Below are positions 45,637-54,690 of a stretch of DNA of 64,000 bases, one piece after another. The DNA comes from Pseudomonadota bacterium (GTDB taxonomy: Bacteria; Pseudomonadota; Gammaproteobacteria; Steroidobacterales; Steroidobacteraceae), in assembly GCA_021785405.1 (NCBI GenBank), contig JAJYFF010000006.1, forward strand, positions 1-64,000, read 5' to 3'. The position numbers were made by a program, and so were the translations under genes. The notes beneath the pieces are model-generated. The model saw only the letters and a program-made list of their open reading frames with translations. It was not told where the DNA came from and made no database searches. Position 1 is the stretch's first letter. Every line of letters starts with the position of its first letter.

Positions 45637-46412
45637 TCGCCGGAACGGTCGGCCGCCCAGCGCGACAAGGCCTCGAGGAGCGCCGGGTCCTCGGGCGACG
45701 CCGCCGCGATCCGCGGGCCGCGAACCCCGAGGGCGTCGAGCGCGCTCGCGACCCGGCCGGCGGGGGCCAGCCAGTGCAATCGAGCCAGCGCCGCACGCAG
45801 CCGCGGCGTCGAGATCGCGAGCAGGGCGGTCGCGATCTCGACGCTGGTCGCCGTGACGACTTGCAGCGCGCCGGCGTCGAGCCGGGCCTCGAGCTCGCGC
45901 AGCCGCGCGGGCTCCGGCGCCGCGGGCGAGCGGCGATAGACCTCGAGCGATTCGACGCGTGCCCCGCGCGCGGCGAGCTCGCGCGCGAGCAGGTCGCGGC
46001 CGCCGACGCCCTTGACGAGCAGCACGCGCCGCCCGGCGAGAACCCGCAGCGCGGGTTCGGCCAGCAGATGCTCGGAATCGAACCCGCCACGCGGCGTGAT
46101 CGCGACCGGGTACCCGGCGAGATCCAGCGCGCGTCGGGTCGCCGGGCCGATCGCGGCGATCGCGCGATCGCGCCGTGGCCCGAGCAGGGCGGCCCCGTGC
46201 CGTACCGCGTTCGCGCTGGTGAACACGACGAGGTCGAACGCGCCCGGATCGCCGATGCGCCTCGCGAACTCGGGGGGCGTCGCGAGCGCGTCGATCGTGA
46301 TCGCGGGGAATGCGAACGTGGTCGCGCCGTGCGCCTCGAGCAGGCGGCACAACTCGGCCGACTGCGCCTGCGGCCGGGTCACGAGTACGCCGACGCCCGC
46401 CAGCCGGCGCAT
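45615..46412 (-). CDS. hemD: Uroporphyrinogen-III synthase
   Basis: A 265-residue, fast-evolving two-domain enzyme that closes and flips ring D of hydroxymethylbilane. Start MRRLAGVGVLVTRPQAQSAE; VVFTSANAVRHGAALL, AIGPATRRAL and VVTATSVEIATALL fit the family. It lies 5 nt downstream of hemC. Its 3' end overlaps the reductase gene on the other strand. Confidence 0.9.
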   Translation of the reverse strand: MRRLAGVGVLVTRPQAQSAELCRLLEAHGATTFAFPAITIDALATPPEFARRIGDPGAFDLVVFTSANAVRHGAALLGPRRDRAIAAIGPATRRALDLAGYPVAITPRGGFDSEHLLAEPALRVLAGRRVLLVKGVGGRDLLARELAARGARVESLEVYRRSPAAPEPARLRELEARLDAGALQVVTATSVEIATALLAISTPRLRAALARLHWLAPAGRVASALDALGVRGPRIAAASPEDPALLEALSRWAADRSGDQSNESK

Positions 46413-46417
46413 CGCGC

Positions 46418-47347
46418 TCAGCCCTCGGCGAGGGTGGCGAGGATCTCGCGCGCGCCCGCCGCGAGCATCCGTTGCGCGAGCGTTTCGCCGAGCGCCGCGG
46501 CCGCGCCCGCGGCGCCGATCTGCGCGTCTCGCAGCATCCGGCGCCCATCTGGAGAGGCGACGAGCCCGTGCAGCGCGAGACGCCCGCCGTCGAGCGTCGC
46601 GTGCGCGGCGACCGGCGACTGACAGCTGCCGCCCAGGCGGCGCGAGAACGCCCGCTCGGCGTCCACCGCCACGCGCGTCGGCGCATGCTCGAGCGCCGCG
46701 AGGCGCTCGAGGACCGCCGTGTCGCCCGCGCGGCATTCGACGCCGATCGCGCCCTGGCCGACCGCCGGCAGCGATACCTCGAGCGGCAACCGGGCCGCGA
46801 TTCGCTGCTCCCAGCCGAGCCGCGCGAGGCCGGCGCAGGCGAGTACGATCGCATCGAGCGAGTCCTCGTCGAGCCGGCGGATCCGCGTGTGCAGATTGCC
46901 GCGCAAGGCCTCGATCCGCAGGTCCGGGCGCAGCCCGAGCAGTTGTGCGCGCCGGCGCAGGCTCGAGGTGCCGACGCGCGCGCCGCTCGGCAGCTCCTCG
47001 AGCGAACGCGCCCGGGGCGCGACCAGCGCGTCGCGTGGATCGGCGCGCTCGAGCACCGCGCCGATCGTGAATTGCGCCGGGAGGTCAGCGGGTACGTCCT
47101 TCATCGAGTGCACCGCGAGGTCGGCGCGGTGTTCCTCGAGCGCGATCTCGAGCTCCTTGATGAACAAACCCTTGCCGCCGATCGCCGCGAGGCTGCGGTC
47201 CTGGATCTGATCGCCCTTGGTCGACATCGGCAGCAGCACGACTTCCGTGCCGGGGTGGGCCGCACGCAGCCGCAGGGCGACGTGTTCGGCCTGCCACAGC
47301 GCCAGCGGGCTCTTGCGGGTCGCGATGCGCAGCGGCGCGGCGGTCAT
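46418..47347 (-). CDS. hemC: Porphobilinogen deaminase (hydroxymethylbilane synthase)
   Basis: A 309-residue enzyme polymerising four porphobilinogens. The dipyrromethane-cofactor Cys is in RRLGGSCQSPVAAHA (about 242). Other motifs: RIATRKSPLALWQAEHV, VHSMKDVPADLP (catalytic Asp) and RVGTSSLRRRAQL. Full length. The hemCD pair completes, with hemE in this window, three successive heme-pathway steps. Confidence 0.97.
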   Translation of the reverse strand: MTAAPLRIATRKSPLALWQAEHVALRLRAAHPGTEVVLLPMSTKGDQIQDRSLAAIGGKGLFIKELEIALEEHRADLAVHSMKDVPADLPAQFTIGAVLERADPRDALVAPRARSLEELPSGARVGTSSLRRRAQLLGLRPDLRIEALRGNLHTRIRRLDEDSLDAIVLACAGLARLGWEQRIAARLPLEVSLPAVGQGAIGVECRAGDTAVLERLAALEHAPTRVAVDAERAFSRRLGGSCQSPVAAHATLDGGRLALHGLVASPDGRRMLRDAQIGAAGAAAALGETLAQRMLAAGAREILATLAEG

Positions 47348-47355
47348 GGCCGCGG

Positions 47356-48243
47356 TCAGGCGCCGGGCTCGCCGCCGCCGGCGTCGAACAGCGCCGACTT
47401 CGAACGGTAGATCGTCGAGATGTCCTCGTCGCCGTGGCCGTCGCGGATCAGCGCCGCATATTCGGCGAGCGTGGATTCGACGACCGGCAGGCGCGCCCCG
47501 TGCGCCGCCGCCATCTCGCGGCAGATTCGCAGGTCCTTCTCGTGCAAGCGCACGCGGAAGCCGGCCGGGAATTGCCCCTTCGCCATGTAGGGCGCGCGGT
47601 TCACGAAGTACCAGCTCGATCCGGCGCCCTGGCCGAGCGTGTCGATCACCCGTTCGAGCGGCAGGCCTTCCGCATGCGCGAAGGCCATCGCCTCGGCGAC
47701 CGCCTGGATGATGCCGGCACACATGATCTGGTTCGTCGCCTTCGTCGCCTGGCCCGCGCCGCTCGGGCCGAGATGGGCGATCTTGCGCCCGACCGCCTCC
47801 AGTACGGGCCGCGCGCGTTCGAACACCGTCTCGTCGCCGCCGGCCATGATCGCGAGCGTTCCCTGCTTCGCCCCTTCGATGCCGCCGCTGACGGGGCAAT
47901 CGAGGAAGCCGACGCCGGCGGCCGCGAGCCGTGCATGCACGGCTCGCGCGGTGGCCGCGCTGACGGTCGAGAAATCGATCACGATCCGGCCCGCGCGCAG
48001 ACCGGGTTGGAGCCCCGCGACGACCTCGCGCAGATCCTCGTCCGCCGAGACGCAGATGCCGATGACCTCGCAGTCGGCAGCGAGATCGGCGAGGGTCGGG
48101 TACGCTTGGCAGCCGAGCTCGGCGGCGAGCGCGCTCGCCTTGGCCGGGGTGCGGTTCCACACCCCGCCCAGCTGATGGGCGCGGTGCAGATTGCGGGCCA
48201 TCGGCGCTCCCATCGCGCCCAATCCGACGAAGCCGGTACGCAT
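47356..48243 (-). CDS. NAD(P)-dependent beta-hydroxyacid dehydrogenase (GarR/MmsB family)
   Basis: A 295-residue protein. ATG 48243 has AAGGGTGA upstream. The N-terminal Rossmann motif is FVGLGAMGAPMARNL (about 5-19), the substrate loop DCPVSGGIEGAKQGTLAIM (about 117-135) and the catalytic Lys is in ATKATNQIMCAG. The family reduces tartronate semialdehyde or oxidises 3-hydroxyisobutyrate; which one is not decidable. It lies 8 nt upstream of hemC and may share its transcript. Confidence 0.9.
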   Translation of the reverse strand: MRTGFVGLGAMGAPMARNLHRAHQLGGVWNRTPAKASALAAELGCQAYPTLADLAADCEVIGICVSADEDLREVVAGLQPGLRAGRIVIDFSTVSAATARAVHARLAAAGVGFLDCPVSGGIEGAKQGTLAIMAGGDETVFERARPVLEAVGRKIAHLGPSGAGQATKATNQIMCAGIIQAVAEAMAFAHAEGLPLERVIDTLGQGAGSSWYFVNRAPYMAKGQFPAGFRVRLHEKDLRICREMAAAHGARLPVVESTLAEYAALIRDGHGDEDISTIYRSKSALFDAGGGEPGA

Positions 48244-48366
48244 CGTTGTCACCCTTCTCGGTGGGATCCAGTCGAAGCGCGCTAGGTTAAGCGCTCGAAG
48301 CCCTCGCGGCAAAGGGCGTGCAGGGGCGTCGCGGCAGCGGCGTGCCGGCCGCGACCCGTGCGGCGG

Positions 48367-48834
48367 CTACATCGACTGGCCGCTACCGCAGAGCGAATCG
48401 ACCTGCTTCTTCGCATCGAGACGCGCCGCATCGATCTCGGCCGAGGAGAGATAGTGGCGTTTCCCGTCGGGACCCTGCGTGTACATGTGCCGGCCGTTGA
48501 TCAGGTCTTCGTAGTGCTGCTTCGCCTTCGCGCATTGCGCTTGGTGCGCGGCCGCGACGTCCGAATCGACGGCTTGCCGATCGCGTTCGGCCTTCGCCTG
48601 TGCGAGGGCCTGGGCCGCGAAGGCGGCGTTGGAGAGCGCAGGATTCGCCGCGGCGCTCGCCGGCGGGGGCTGCGCCGCGGTGGTTCCGAGCAAGTGCACG
48701 ACGACCGCATGCACGCCGACCGGAGGGGTGTCGCCGTATTGGACCTCGCCCTTGGTGTTGACCCACTTGTAGACGGTCGCCGACGCGATTGCCGACCAAC
48801 CGAGCAGGGCAGCGAACAACAAAACGCGCTTCAT
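48367..48834 (-). CDS. Secreted DUF4124-domain protein
   Basis: A 155-residue protein with a signal peptide (1-19, cleaved after ASA). The DUF4124 domain starts TVYKWVNTKGEVQYGDTPP, normally a small beta-rich periplasmic domain with unknown role. The middle is Ala-rich, the C-terminal part helical with HYLSSAEIDAARLDAKKQV and two Cys, probably a disulfide. Stands 21 nt downstream of the P-II gene. Confidence 0.87.
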   Translation of the reverse strand: MKRVLLFAALLGWSAIASATVYKWVNTKGEVQYGDTPPVGVHAVVVHLLGTTAAQPPPASAAANPALSNAAFAAQALAQAKAERDRQAVDSDVAAAHQAQCAKAKQHYEDLINGRHMYTQGPDGKRHYLSSAEIDAARLDAKKQVDSLCGSGQSM

Positions 48835-48855
48835 GATCCCTTTCCTCCGGGGCGA

Positions 48856-49293
<438 letters not shown>

Positions 49294-49336
49294 CTAGGGT
49301 ATAAGGACCAGGATCTCGCGCCGTGTCATGGAATGG

Positions 49337-49374
49337 AAAAAAAACGGCGAACTCGCGAATGCCGAAGTTCGCCG
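49337..49374 (-). terminator. Intrinsic terminator after the P-II-like gene
   Basis: On the minus strand CGGCGAACT (49374-49366) pairs with AGTTCGCCG (49353-49345), nine perfect pairs, followed by eight T (49344-49337). It separates the P-II-like transcript from glnK, so the two paralogues are expressed independently. Nothing else definite is seen in the 261-nt gap 49195-49455. Confidence 0.92.
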
Positions 49375-49455
49375 CCCGGAGATACGCGCCGACGGGGGGT
49401 GTGATTTCGATGCCGGCGCGAGATCCTCCTCAATCGGCTCTGGGGTCGGAGCCCC

Positions 49456-49797
49456 TTAGATCGCGTCGGTGCCGCGTTCCCCGGTGCGGATCCGCACCAC
49501 GTCCCGCAGTCCGAATACCCAGAGCTCGCCATCCCCGGCGCGACCGGTCCGCGCCAGGTTGCAGATCGCCTCGATGACCGGTTCGCCGATGGCGTCGTCG
49601 ACCGCGATGTCGATTCTCGCGAGCGGCTGGCCTCGGGCGGTGCGCGCGCCCGCGCGAGCCGACGAATCGGCGGACTCCAGGTCGCCACCGTCCCCATGCA
49701 CCTCGGTCACCGTGATGCCCTGGACGCCGAGATCCACGATCGCGCGGCGTAGCGGTTCGAGCTTGAAAGGCCGTACGGTGGCGCTGATCAATATCAT
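49456..49797 (-). CDS. Atypical P-II-like protein with degenerate T-loop
   Basis: A 113-residue protein, alignable to the neighbouring P-II without gaps. ATG 49797 follows CAGGAATGG. The core is kept: TVRPFKLEPLRRAIVDLG, GVQGITVTEVHG, B-loop TGRAGDGELWV and C-loop VRIRTGERG, so ATP/ADP binding is plausible. The T-loop (36-57) is a Gly/Ala/Ser/Arg-rich stretch: position 51 is Ala, not Tyr; 39 is Asp, not Gln; 58 is Pro, not Lys. Thus uridylylation and classical 2-oxoglutarate binding should be lost. Probably a paralogue with a new partner. Not a clear CutA, SbtB or DUF190 protein. Confidence 0.82.
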   Translation of the reverse strand: MILISATVRPFKLEPLRRAIVDLGVQGITVTEVHGDGGDLESADSSARAGARTARGQPLARIDIAVDDAIGEPVIEAICNLARTGRAGDGELWVFGLRDVVRIRTGERGTDAI

Positions 49798-50013
49798 CCA
49801 TTCCTGTCCGATCGGGTCAGTTAATGGGAGCGCTTGCGAGCCGGTTTGCGAGTACCATCTTCCCGGTCGATGCAGCTTCCGTGCCATGCCCGGGATCCTT
49901 GACGATCAAGGGCTTGCGCGGTCCGCGGCCGTGGGACGCGCACCGAAGCGGGGCGCGCGGCGCGGGCGGTGCATTCACGGTGAGCGGCGCAACGGATGTT
50001 CACGGAGGTTCCG

Positions 50014-50271
50014 ATGAGTTTGACCGATTCGATCGCGCTCGATGAAATCGCGCGCCGGCTCGCGGAGGTGGTGCCGCAGCCCTTGCGGGCGCTCGCGCGC
50101 GATCTCGAGACGAATTTCAAGACGGTACTGCAGGCGCAGTTCGCGAAACTCGACCTCGTCACGCGCCAGGACTTCGACGTGCAGTCGGCGGCGCTCGCTC
50201 GCGCTCGCGAGCAACTGGCCGCGATCGAGACCCGGCTCGCCGAACTGGAAGCGAAGACCCGGTCCCCCTAG
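50014..50271 (+). CDS. ubiK: Ubiquinone biosynthesis accessory factor UbiK (BMFP/YqiC)
   Basis: An 85-residue coiled-coil protein; ATG 50014 follows ACGGAGG. MSLTDSIALDEIARRLAEVV, then an amphipathic helix (RALARDLETNFKTVLQAQFAKLDLV) and a C-terminal coiled coil (LAAIETRLAELEAK) match BMFP/UbiK. It pairs with UbiJ, encoded elsewhere in this window, to support coenzyme Q synthesis under oxygen. Next to comM, as in Pseudomonas and Xanthomonas. Confidence 0.92.
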   Translation: MSLTDSIALDEIARRLAEVVPQPLRALARDLETNFKTVLQAQFAKLDLVTRQDFDVQSAALARAREQLAAIETRLAELEAKTRSP

Positions 50272-50324
50272 GCGCGCTCCACGCCGGACGGGGCGTCGGA
50301 CCGGCGCTTGCGCGAGGATCGACG

Positions 50325-51836
50325 ATGCGCCGCGCCGAACTCAGCGCGACCCTGAGCCGGGCCCCGCTCGGGCTCGCCGCGCCGCTGGTGCGCGTCGAGG
50401 TGCACCTGGGCGCCGGTCTTCCGCAATTCGCGATCGTGGGCTTGCCCGAGGCGGTGGTGCGTGAGAGCCGCGAACGCGTTCGCGCGGCCCTCGTGAGTGC
50501 GGGGTTCGAGTTCCCGGCGGCGAGAATCACCGTCAATCTCGCCCCGGCGGATCTGCCGAAGGCGGGCGGGCGATTCGATTTGCCGATCGCGGTCGGCGTC
50601 CTGATCGCGACGGGCCAGTTGCCGCGCGGGTGCGCGGCCCAGCGGGAATTCTACGGCGAGCTGTCGCTCGGCGGTGAGCTGCGGGAAACGACCCAGTTGC
50701 TGCCGGCGCTGATCGCCGGCAGCGCCGCAGGCGCCGAAATGATCGTGCCCGCCGCGAACTCGCTGGAGGCGAGCCTGGTGCCCGGCGCGAGGATTCGCAT
50801 GGCGCGCGACCTGCCCCAGTTGCGCGCGGCGCTCCTCGACCACGCGCCGCTACCGCCGCCACCGCCGCCCTGCCGCGTCGAGACGCCGCCGTTCGCGGAT
50901 CTCGCCGATGTCCGGGGCCAGGCGCGGGCGAAGCGCGCGCTCGAGATCGCCGCCGGCGGCGAGCATGGCCTGTTGCTGATCGGTCCGCCCGGAACGGGCA
51001 AGACGATGCTCGCCCAACGGCTCGGCGGCATCCTCCCGCCCCTCGACGCGCAGGAGCGGCTCGAGGTGGCGAGCCTCGAGTCCGCCGCGGGCGCGCGACC
51101 CGGCGGCATCCCGGTGCGCCCCTTTCGCGCGCCCCACCACAGCGCGTCCGTCGCGGCGCTGATCGGCGGCGGCTCGCGGCCGGGGGAGATCTGCCGCGCG
51201 CACCGCGGCGTGCTGTTCCTCGACGAGCTGCCGGAATTCCCGCGCAATGCGCTCGAAGCCCTGCGCGAGCCGCTCGAGAGCGGGACCGTCGTGATCTCTC
51301 GCGCGAAGCGCTGCTACGAATGGCCGGCGGCGTTCCAGCTCGTGGCGGCGATGAATCCATGCCCCTGTGGGTACCATGGCGATCCGCGCGGTCGCTGCCA
51401 CTGTACCGCCCAGCAGATCCGCCGCTACCGCGCGCGGGTCTCCGGCCCGCTGCTCGACCGGTTCGACATCCACGTGGAGCTCGCGGTGCCCTCGGCGGCC
51501 GAGCTCGACGACGACGCGCGCGGCGCGGCGGTCGCCGATCGCAGCGTCGAGGTTGCCGCGCGAGTCGCCGGCGCACGGCGCGTGCAGATCGAGCGCCAAG
51601 GCAAACCCAATGCGCGGCTCAACCCGGCGGAGCTCGCGGAGCACTGCGGTCTCGATCGCGTCGGTGCCGCACTCGCCGCGCGCGCGTACGAGCGCCTCGG
51701 TCTGTCGGTGCGGGCGCACCAGCGGGTGTTGAAGCTCGCGCGAACCTGCGCCGATCTCGCCGGTTCGCCGCGGGTCGAGGCGACGCACCTCGCCGAGGCG
51801 ATTTCGCTCCGGGCGCTGGACCGACCGGCCGCGTGA
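50325..51836 (+). CDS. comM: Mg-chelatase-like AAA+ ATPase, branch-migration helicase ComM (YifB)
   Basis: A 503-residue protein. N-terminal Lon-like fold (GLPEAVVRESRERVRAAL, LPKAGGRFDLPIAVGVL), AAA+ domain with Walker A LIGPPGTGKTMLAQRL (about 221-236), Walker B GVLFLDELPEF, arginine-finger region and a zinc-binding insertion CPCGYHGDPRGRCHC (about 347-361). ComM promotes branch migration in natural transformation in Vibrio and Haemophilus. With the type IV pilus genes nearby in the window, DNA uptake by this organism is plausible. Confidence 0.94.
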   Translation: MRRAELSATLSRAPLGLAAPLVRVEVHLGAGLPQFAIVGLPEAVVRESRERVRAALVSAGFEFPAARITVNLAPADLPKAGGRFDLPIAVGVLIATGQLPRGCAAQREFYGELSLGGELRETTQLLPALIAGSAAGAEMIVPAANSLEASLVPGARIRMARDLPQLRAALLDHAPLPPPPPPCRVETPPFADLADVRGQARAKRALEIAAGGEHGLLLIGPPGTGKTMLAQRLGGILPPLDAQERLEVASLESAAGARPGGIPVRPFRAPHHSASVAALIGGGSRPGEICRAHRGVLFLDELPEFPRNALEALREPLESGTVVISRAKRCYEWPAAFQLVAAMNPCPCGYHGDPRGRCHCTAQQIRRYRARVSGPLLDRFDIHVELAVPSAAELDDDARGAAVADRSVEVAARVAGARRVQIERQGKPNARLNPAELAEHCGLDRVGAALAARAYERLGLSVRAHQRVLKLARTCADLAGSPRVEATHLAEAISLRALDRPAA

Positions 51837-51854
51837 GCGGCCGGCTCGGATCGA

Positions 51855-52361
51855 TCACTTCTTCGCGAGCGATACCATGTAATTGACGGCTGCTTGAATC
51901 GTCGCGTCCGGCCAGTTCGTGCCACCGCGCGGCGGCATCGCCTTGTAGCCGTGCTCGGCGTGCTGGTAGAGCACCGGCAGCCCTTGCGCGATGCGCGGCG
52001 CCCACGCGGCCTTGTCGCCGGCCTTCGGTGCGCCGTTGAGCCCGAGCCCGTGGCACGACGAGCAGACCTGCTGGAACGCGGCCTCGCCCGTCTTCGGCAC
52101 GGCCGCCGCCGGTGCGGACGGCGCGGCCGTCGCGGCCGTGAGCGCGGGATTGACCTGCCCCGCGACGGCTTCCTGGCCGAACGGAGCGATGTTGTTCTGC
52201 ACCGCGCTGAGATAGGTCGCCTGCGTCATCTGGTCCTTCAGTTGCACTTGCCCGAGCGACCGGGCGAGCGCGAACAAACCGATCGCGACGATGATCAGAA
52301 TCCCAAGCACGACGCTGAACGAGTTCAGAAAATGAGTATCTGAGGCTTCGGCGTTGGACAC
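51855..52361 (-). CDS. Membrane-anchored cytochrome c5
   Basis: A 168-residue protein with a GTG start. An uncleaved N-terminal membrane helix (about 14-35) is followed by an Ala/Pro-rich linker and a monoheme domain with CSSCH (about residue 100) and axial Met in YKAMPPRGG. This is the c5 pattern: FQQVCSSCHGLGLNGAPKAGD, MPPRGGTNW. It is a periplasmic electron carrier towards terminal oxidases. On the minus strand TATACT (52408-52403) is a possible -10. Confidence 0.92.
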   Translation of the reverse strand: MSNAEASDTHFLNSFSVVLGILIIVAIGLFALARSLGQVQLKDQMTQATYLSAVQNNIAPFGQEAVAGQVNPALTAATAAPSAPAAAVPKTGEAAFQQVCSSCHGLGLNGAPKAGDKAAWAPRIAQGLPVLYQHAEHGYKAMPPRGGTNWPDATIQAAVNYMVSLAKK

Positions 52362-52557
52362 GGTAACTCGCTGAAATTGACAAAAAAAGTGATTCTCGTT
52401 CGAGTATAGCGAGAGCCGGCCGGCGACGGAATAGCCGGCAGCGCGCGACCGCCCGCGGCGTGCCCCGCCGGTGCGAGGGACTGCGGGGCACGGGTTAGAA
52501 TTCCGCCATCCTGCCGGGGCCGCGCTGCTGCCCCTGAACGCGGACGGGAGAGCTGCG

Positions 52558-52923
52558 ATGTTCTATGCCGTCGCCGCCGAATCGGTGCTGATCGTGCATC
52601 TGGCGTTCATCGTGTTCGTGATGCTCGGCGGCGCACTCGCGATCCGGCACCGAGGCTGGGCGGCCGTGCATTTGCCCGCGGCCGCGTGGGGTGCGTACGT
52701 CGAGCTCAGTGGCCGGATCTGCCCGCTGACGGCCTGGGAGAACGCGCTGCGGGTTCGCGCGGGGCAAGCCGGGTATCGGGGGAGTTTCATCGAGCACTAC
52801 TTGCTCGCGGTCATCTATCCGGCGGGGCTCACGCGCGCGATGCAGTTCGGGCTCGCGGCCCTGGTGATCGCCGTGAACGCGGCGGTGTACCGGCGCGTGC
52901 TCCGGCGCCGGCGAGCCCGATGA
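52558..52923 (+). CDS. DUF2784 membrane protein
   Basis: A 121-residue protein with three to four membrane helices. ESVLIVHLAFIVFVMLGG, HLPAAAWGAYVELSGRICPLT and ENALR are diagnostic for DUF2784, with the conserved Cys and Tyr/His-containing FIEHYLLAVIYP. Function unknown. GGGAGAG precedes the ATG; TAGAAT at 52496-52501 is a possible -10. ATGA overlap with the next gene. Confidence 0.88.
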   Translation: MFYAVAAESVLIVHLAFIVFVMLGGALAIRHRGWAAVHLPAAAWGAYVELSGRICPLTAWENALRVRAGQAGYRGSFIEHYLLAVIYPAGLTRAMQFGLAALVIAVNAAVYRRVLRRRRAR

Positions 52924-53459
52924 GCGTCTCGCGCCGGGCGGGCGCCCCGCCCGGGGCCGACATCGCGCGGGGTTTCGCACCGATCGGGGATCGGCGCGCG
53001 CGCTGGCTGATCGTCGGCAGCCTGCCCGGTCGAGAGTCGCTCGCGCGCCGGCAGTATTACGCGCAGCCCCGGAACGCGTTCTGGCCGATCATGGGCGCGC
53101 TGTTCGGCGCCGGCCCGGAATTGCCGTATCCCGAGCGCCTCGCGCGTCTCGTGCAACAGCGCGTCTCGGTTTGGGACGTCTGCGCCGCCGCGCAGCGATC
53201 CGGGAGTCTCGACACCGCGATCGTGCGCGCGAGCGTCGTGATCAACGACTTTCGCGGGTTCTTCGCGCGATGCCCGGGGATCGAAGCGGTGTTGTTCAAC
53301 GGCGCGCTGGCCGCCGATCTCTATGCGCGGCTCGTGTTGCCGGCGCTCGACGGGCCGGCGCAGGCGCTGCCGCGCATCCGGCTACCGTCGACGAGTCCGG
53401 CGAATGCGTCGATTGCCTACGACCGCAAGCTGGCCTCGTGGCGCCGCGCGCTCGCCTGA
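52920..53459 (+). CDS. DNA-deoxyinosine glycosylase (uracil-DNA glycosylase superfamily)
   Basis: A 179-residue protein of the hypoxanthine-DNA glycosylase family. Motifs: [19 protein letters not shown] with the GSLPG active-site strand, [43 protein letters not shown] and [10 protein letters not shown] (C-terminal motif with Ser-Pro). The family removes deaminated purines from DNA. It overlaps the DUF2784 gene by four bases. Confidence 0.88.
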   Translation: MSVSRRAGAPPGADIARGFAPIGDRRARWLIVGSLPGRESLARRQYYAQPRNAFWPIMGALFGAGPELPYPERLARLVQQRVSVWDVCAAAQRSGSLDTAIVRASVVINDFRGFFARCPGIEAVLFNGALAADLYARLVLPALDGPAQALPRIRLPSTSPANASIAYDRKLASWRRALA

Positions 53460-53476
53460 CCGGGACCGACGCCCAG

Positions 53477-53506
53477 TGGACGCGCCAAGGCTTCCGCGAG
53501 TACTAT
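53477..53506 (+). promoter_or_regulatory. Candidate promoter of tRNA-Arg
   Basis: TGGACG (53477-53482) and TACTAT (53501-53506) are 18 nt apart, with a GC-rich discriminator CGCGACC, typical of stringently controlled stable-RNA promoters. The expected start is about 12 nt before the mature tRNA. Confidence 0.4.
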
Positions 53507-53524
53507 CGCGACCCTCCGCGCAGG

Positions 53525-53601
53525 GCGCCCGTAGCTCAGCTGGATAGAGTGTCGGCCTCCGAAGCCGAAGGTCGTGGGTTCGAATCCCGCCGGGCGCGCC
53601 A
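53525..53601 (+). tRNA. tRNA-Arg (anticodon CCG)
   Basis: A 77-nt cloverleaf with encoded CCA. Acceptor GCGCCCG pairs with CGGGCGC, D-stem GCTC/GAGT, anticodon stem TCGGC/GCCGA with loop CTCCGAA, T-arm GTGGG-TTCGAAT-CCCGC. The anticodon at 53559-53561 is CCG and reads the CGG arginine codon, common in this GC-rich genome. Stand-alone gene. Confidence 0.97.
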
Positions 53602-53649
53602 TTCACGCAAAAATCCGTTCAGTGGCATCGCGCGTGGATCCCGCCGGGC

Positions 53650-54033
53650 TCAGTCGAACTCGCCCCGCCCCGCCGGGAAGGTCTTCTCCCAGTTGCGACC
53701 GTCGATCGGGATCACCGTCATCGAGTCGACCGTGCCTTCGTCGAGACAGCGCGCATTCACGCTGTAGCCGTCCGGATGCGAGCGCGGGACGTAGAACGAC
53801 TTGATCCCGCAATGCCGACAGAACAGATGATCGGCCGTACCCGTATTGAACCGGTAGCTCTGGAGCCACTCGCGGCCGCTGATCAACTCGAAGCGCTCGG
53901 CCGGCACGATCAGGTGCAGGAACCCCGCCTTCGTGCAGATCGAGCAGTTGCACTCCTCGACCTCGATACGCGCGGGCGCGAGCACCTCGAAGCGCACGCG
54001 GCCGCAGTGGCAGCCGCCCCGGTGGGTGATCAT
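53650..54033 (-). CDS. GFA-family zinc protein (S-formylglutathione/CENP-V fold)
   Basis: A 127-residue protein. Zinc ligands: GGCHCGRVRFEV (about 7-18), CNCSICTKAGF and LFCRHCGIKSFY, as in glutathione-dependent formaldehyde-activating enzyme (GFA). True Gfa activity is shown for few members; many are uncharacterised lyases. The start codon overlaps the channel gene stop by four bases. Confidence 0.88.
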   Translation of the reverse strand: MITHRGGCHCGRVRFEVLAPARIEVEECNCSICTKAGFLHLIVPAERFELISGREWLQSYRFNTGTADHLFCRHCGIKSFYVPRSHPDGYSVNARCLDEGTVDSMTVIPIDGRNWEKTFPAGRGEFD

Positions 54034-54620
54034 GCTCGAGTGCCTGCATCGGTCAGGCGGCGCTCGATGCGCCGGTCCGGCACGAACCACAGGCAAGCGA
54101 CCAGCACGTACAGGGCGAGCGCCGCCCGCGGGTGGACGAACGAGAGCGCGATGCCGATCGCGTAGATCACGATCGATATCAAGCCCTTGACGTCACGGCC
54201 CAAGGCCACGGCGAGCGCCGAGTCGCGTCCGGCCGTCGCGACGAGGCAGCGCGCGAGGTTGTAGTACGCGATCGCCGCCATCAGCAGCACGCCACCGTAG
54301 AGCGCGATCGGAGCGGATGCGACGTGGTTCTCGTCCATCCACGCGGTGACGAACGGAATCAGTGACAGCCAGAACAGCAGATGCAGGTTCGCCCATAGCG
54401 CGGCGCCGCTGACGCTCTGTGCCGCGTGCAGCATGTGATGGTGATTGTTCCAGTAGATCCCGACGTAGACGAAGCTGAGCACGTAACTCAGGAAGGTCGG
54501 TACCAGTGCCCGCAGCGCGTCGAATCCGGTGCCCTGCGGCGCCTTCAGTTCGAGCACCATGATCGTGATGATGATCGCGATCACGCCGTCGCTGAAGGCT
54601 TCCAGTCGTCCTTTGGCCAT
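54030..54620 (-). CDS. TMEM175-family potassium channel (DUF1211)
   Basis: A 196-residue protein with five to six membrane helices. The helix-1 signature RLEAFSDGVIAIIITIMVLEL carries the RxxxFSD motif of bacterial TMEM175 channels. HHHML and WLSLIPFVTAWMDEN are typical of the family. Predicted as a potassium leak channel of the inner membrane. Confidence 0.9.
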   Translation of the reverse strand: MAKGRLEAFSDGVIAIIITIMVLELKAPQGTGFDALRALVPTFLSYVLSFVYVGIYWNNHHHMLHAAQSVSGAALWANLHLLFWLSLIPFVTAWMDENHVASAPIALYGGVLLMAAIAYYNLARCLVATAGRDSALAVALGRDVKGLISIVIYAIGIALSFVHPRAALALYVLVACLWFVPDRRIERRLTDAGTRA

Positions 54621-54690
54621 CGCGCGCCCTCCCGGGATGTGGGACGACCGTGCGACGTGCGGCGCGGGGAACCCCCGCGCCGTCGCCGGA

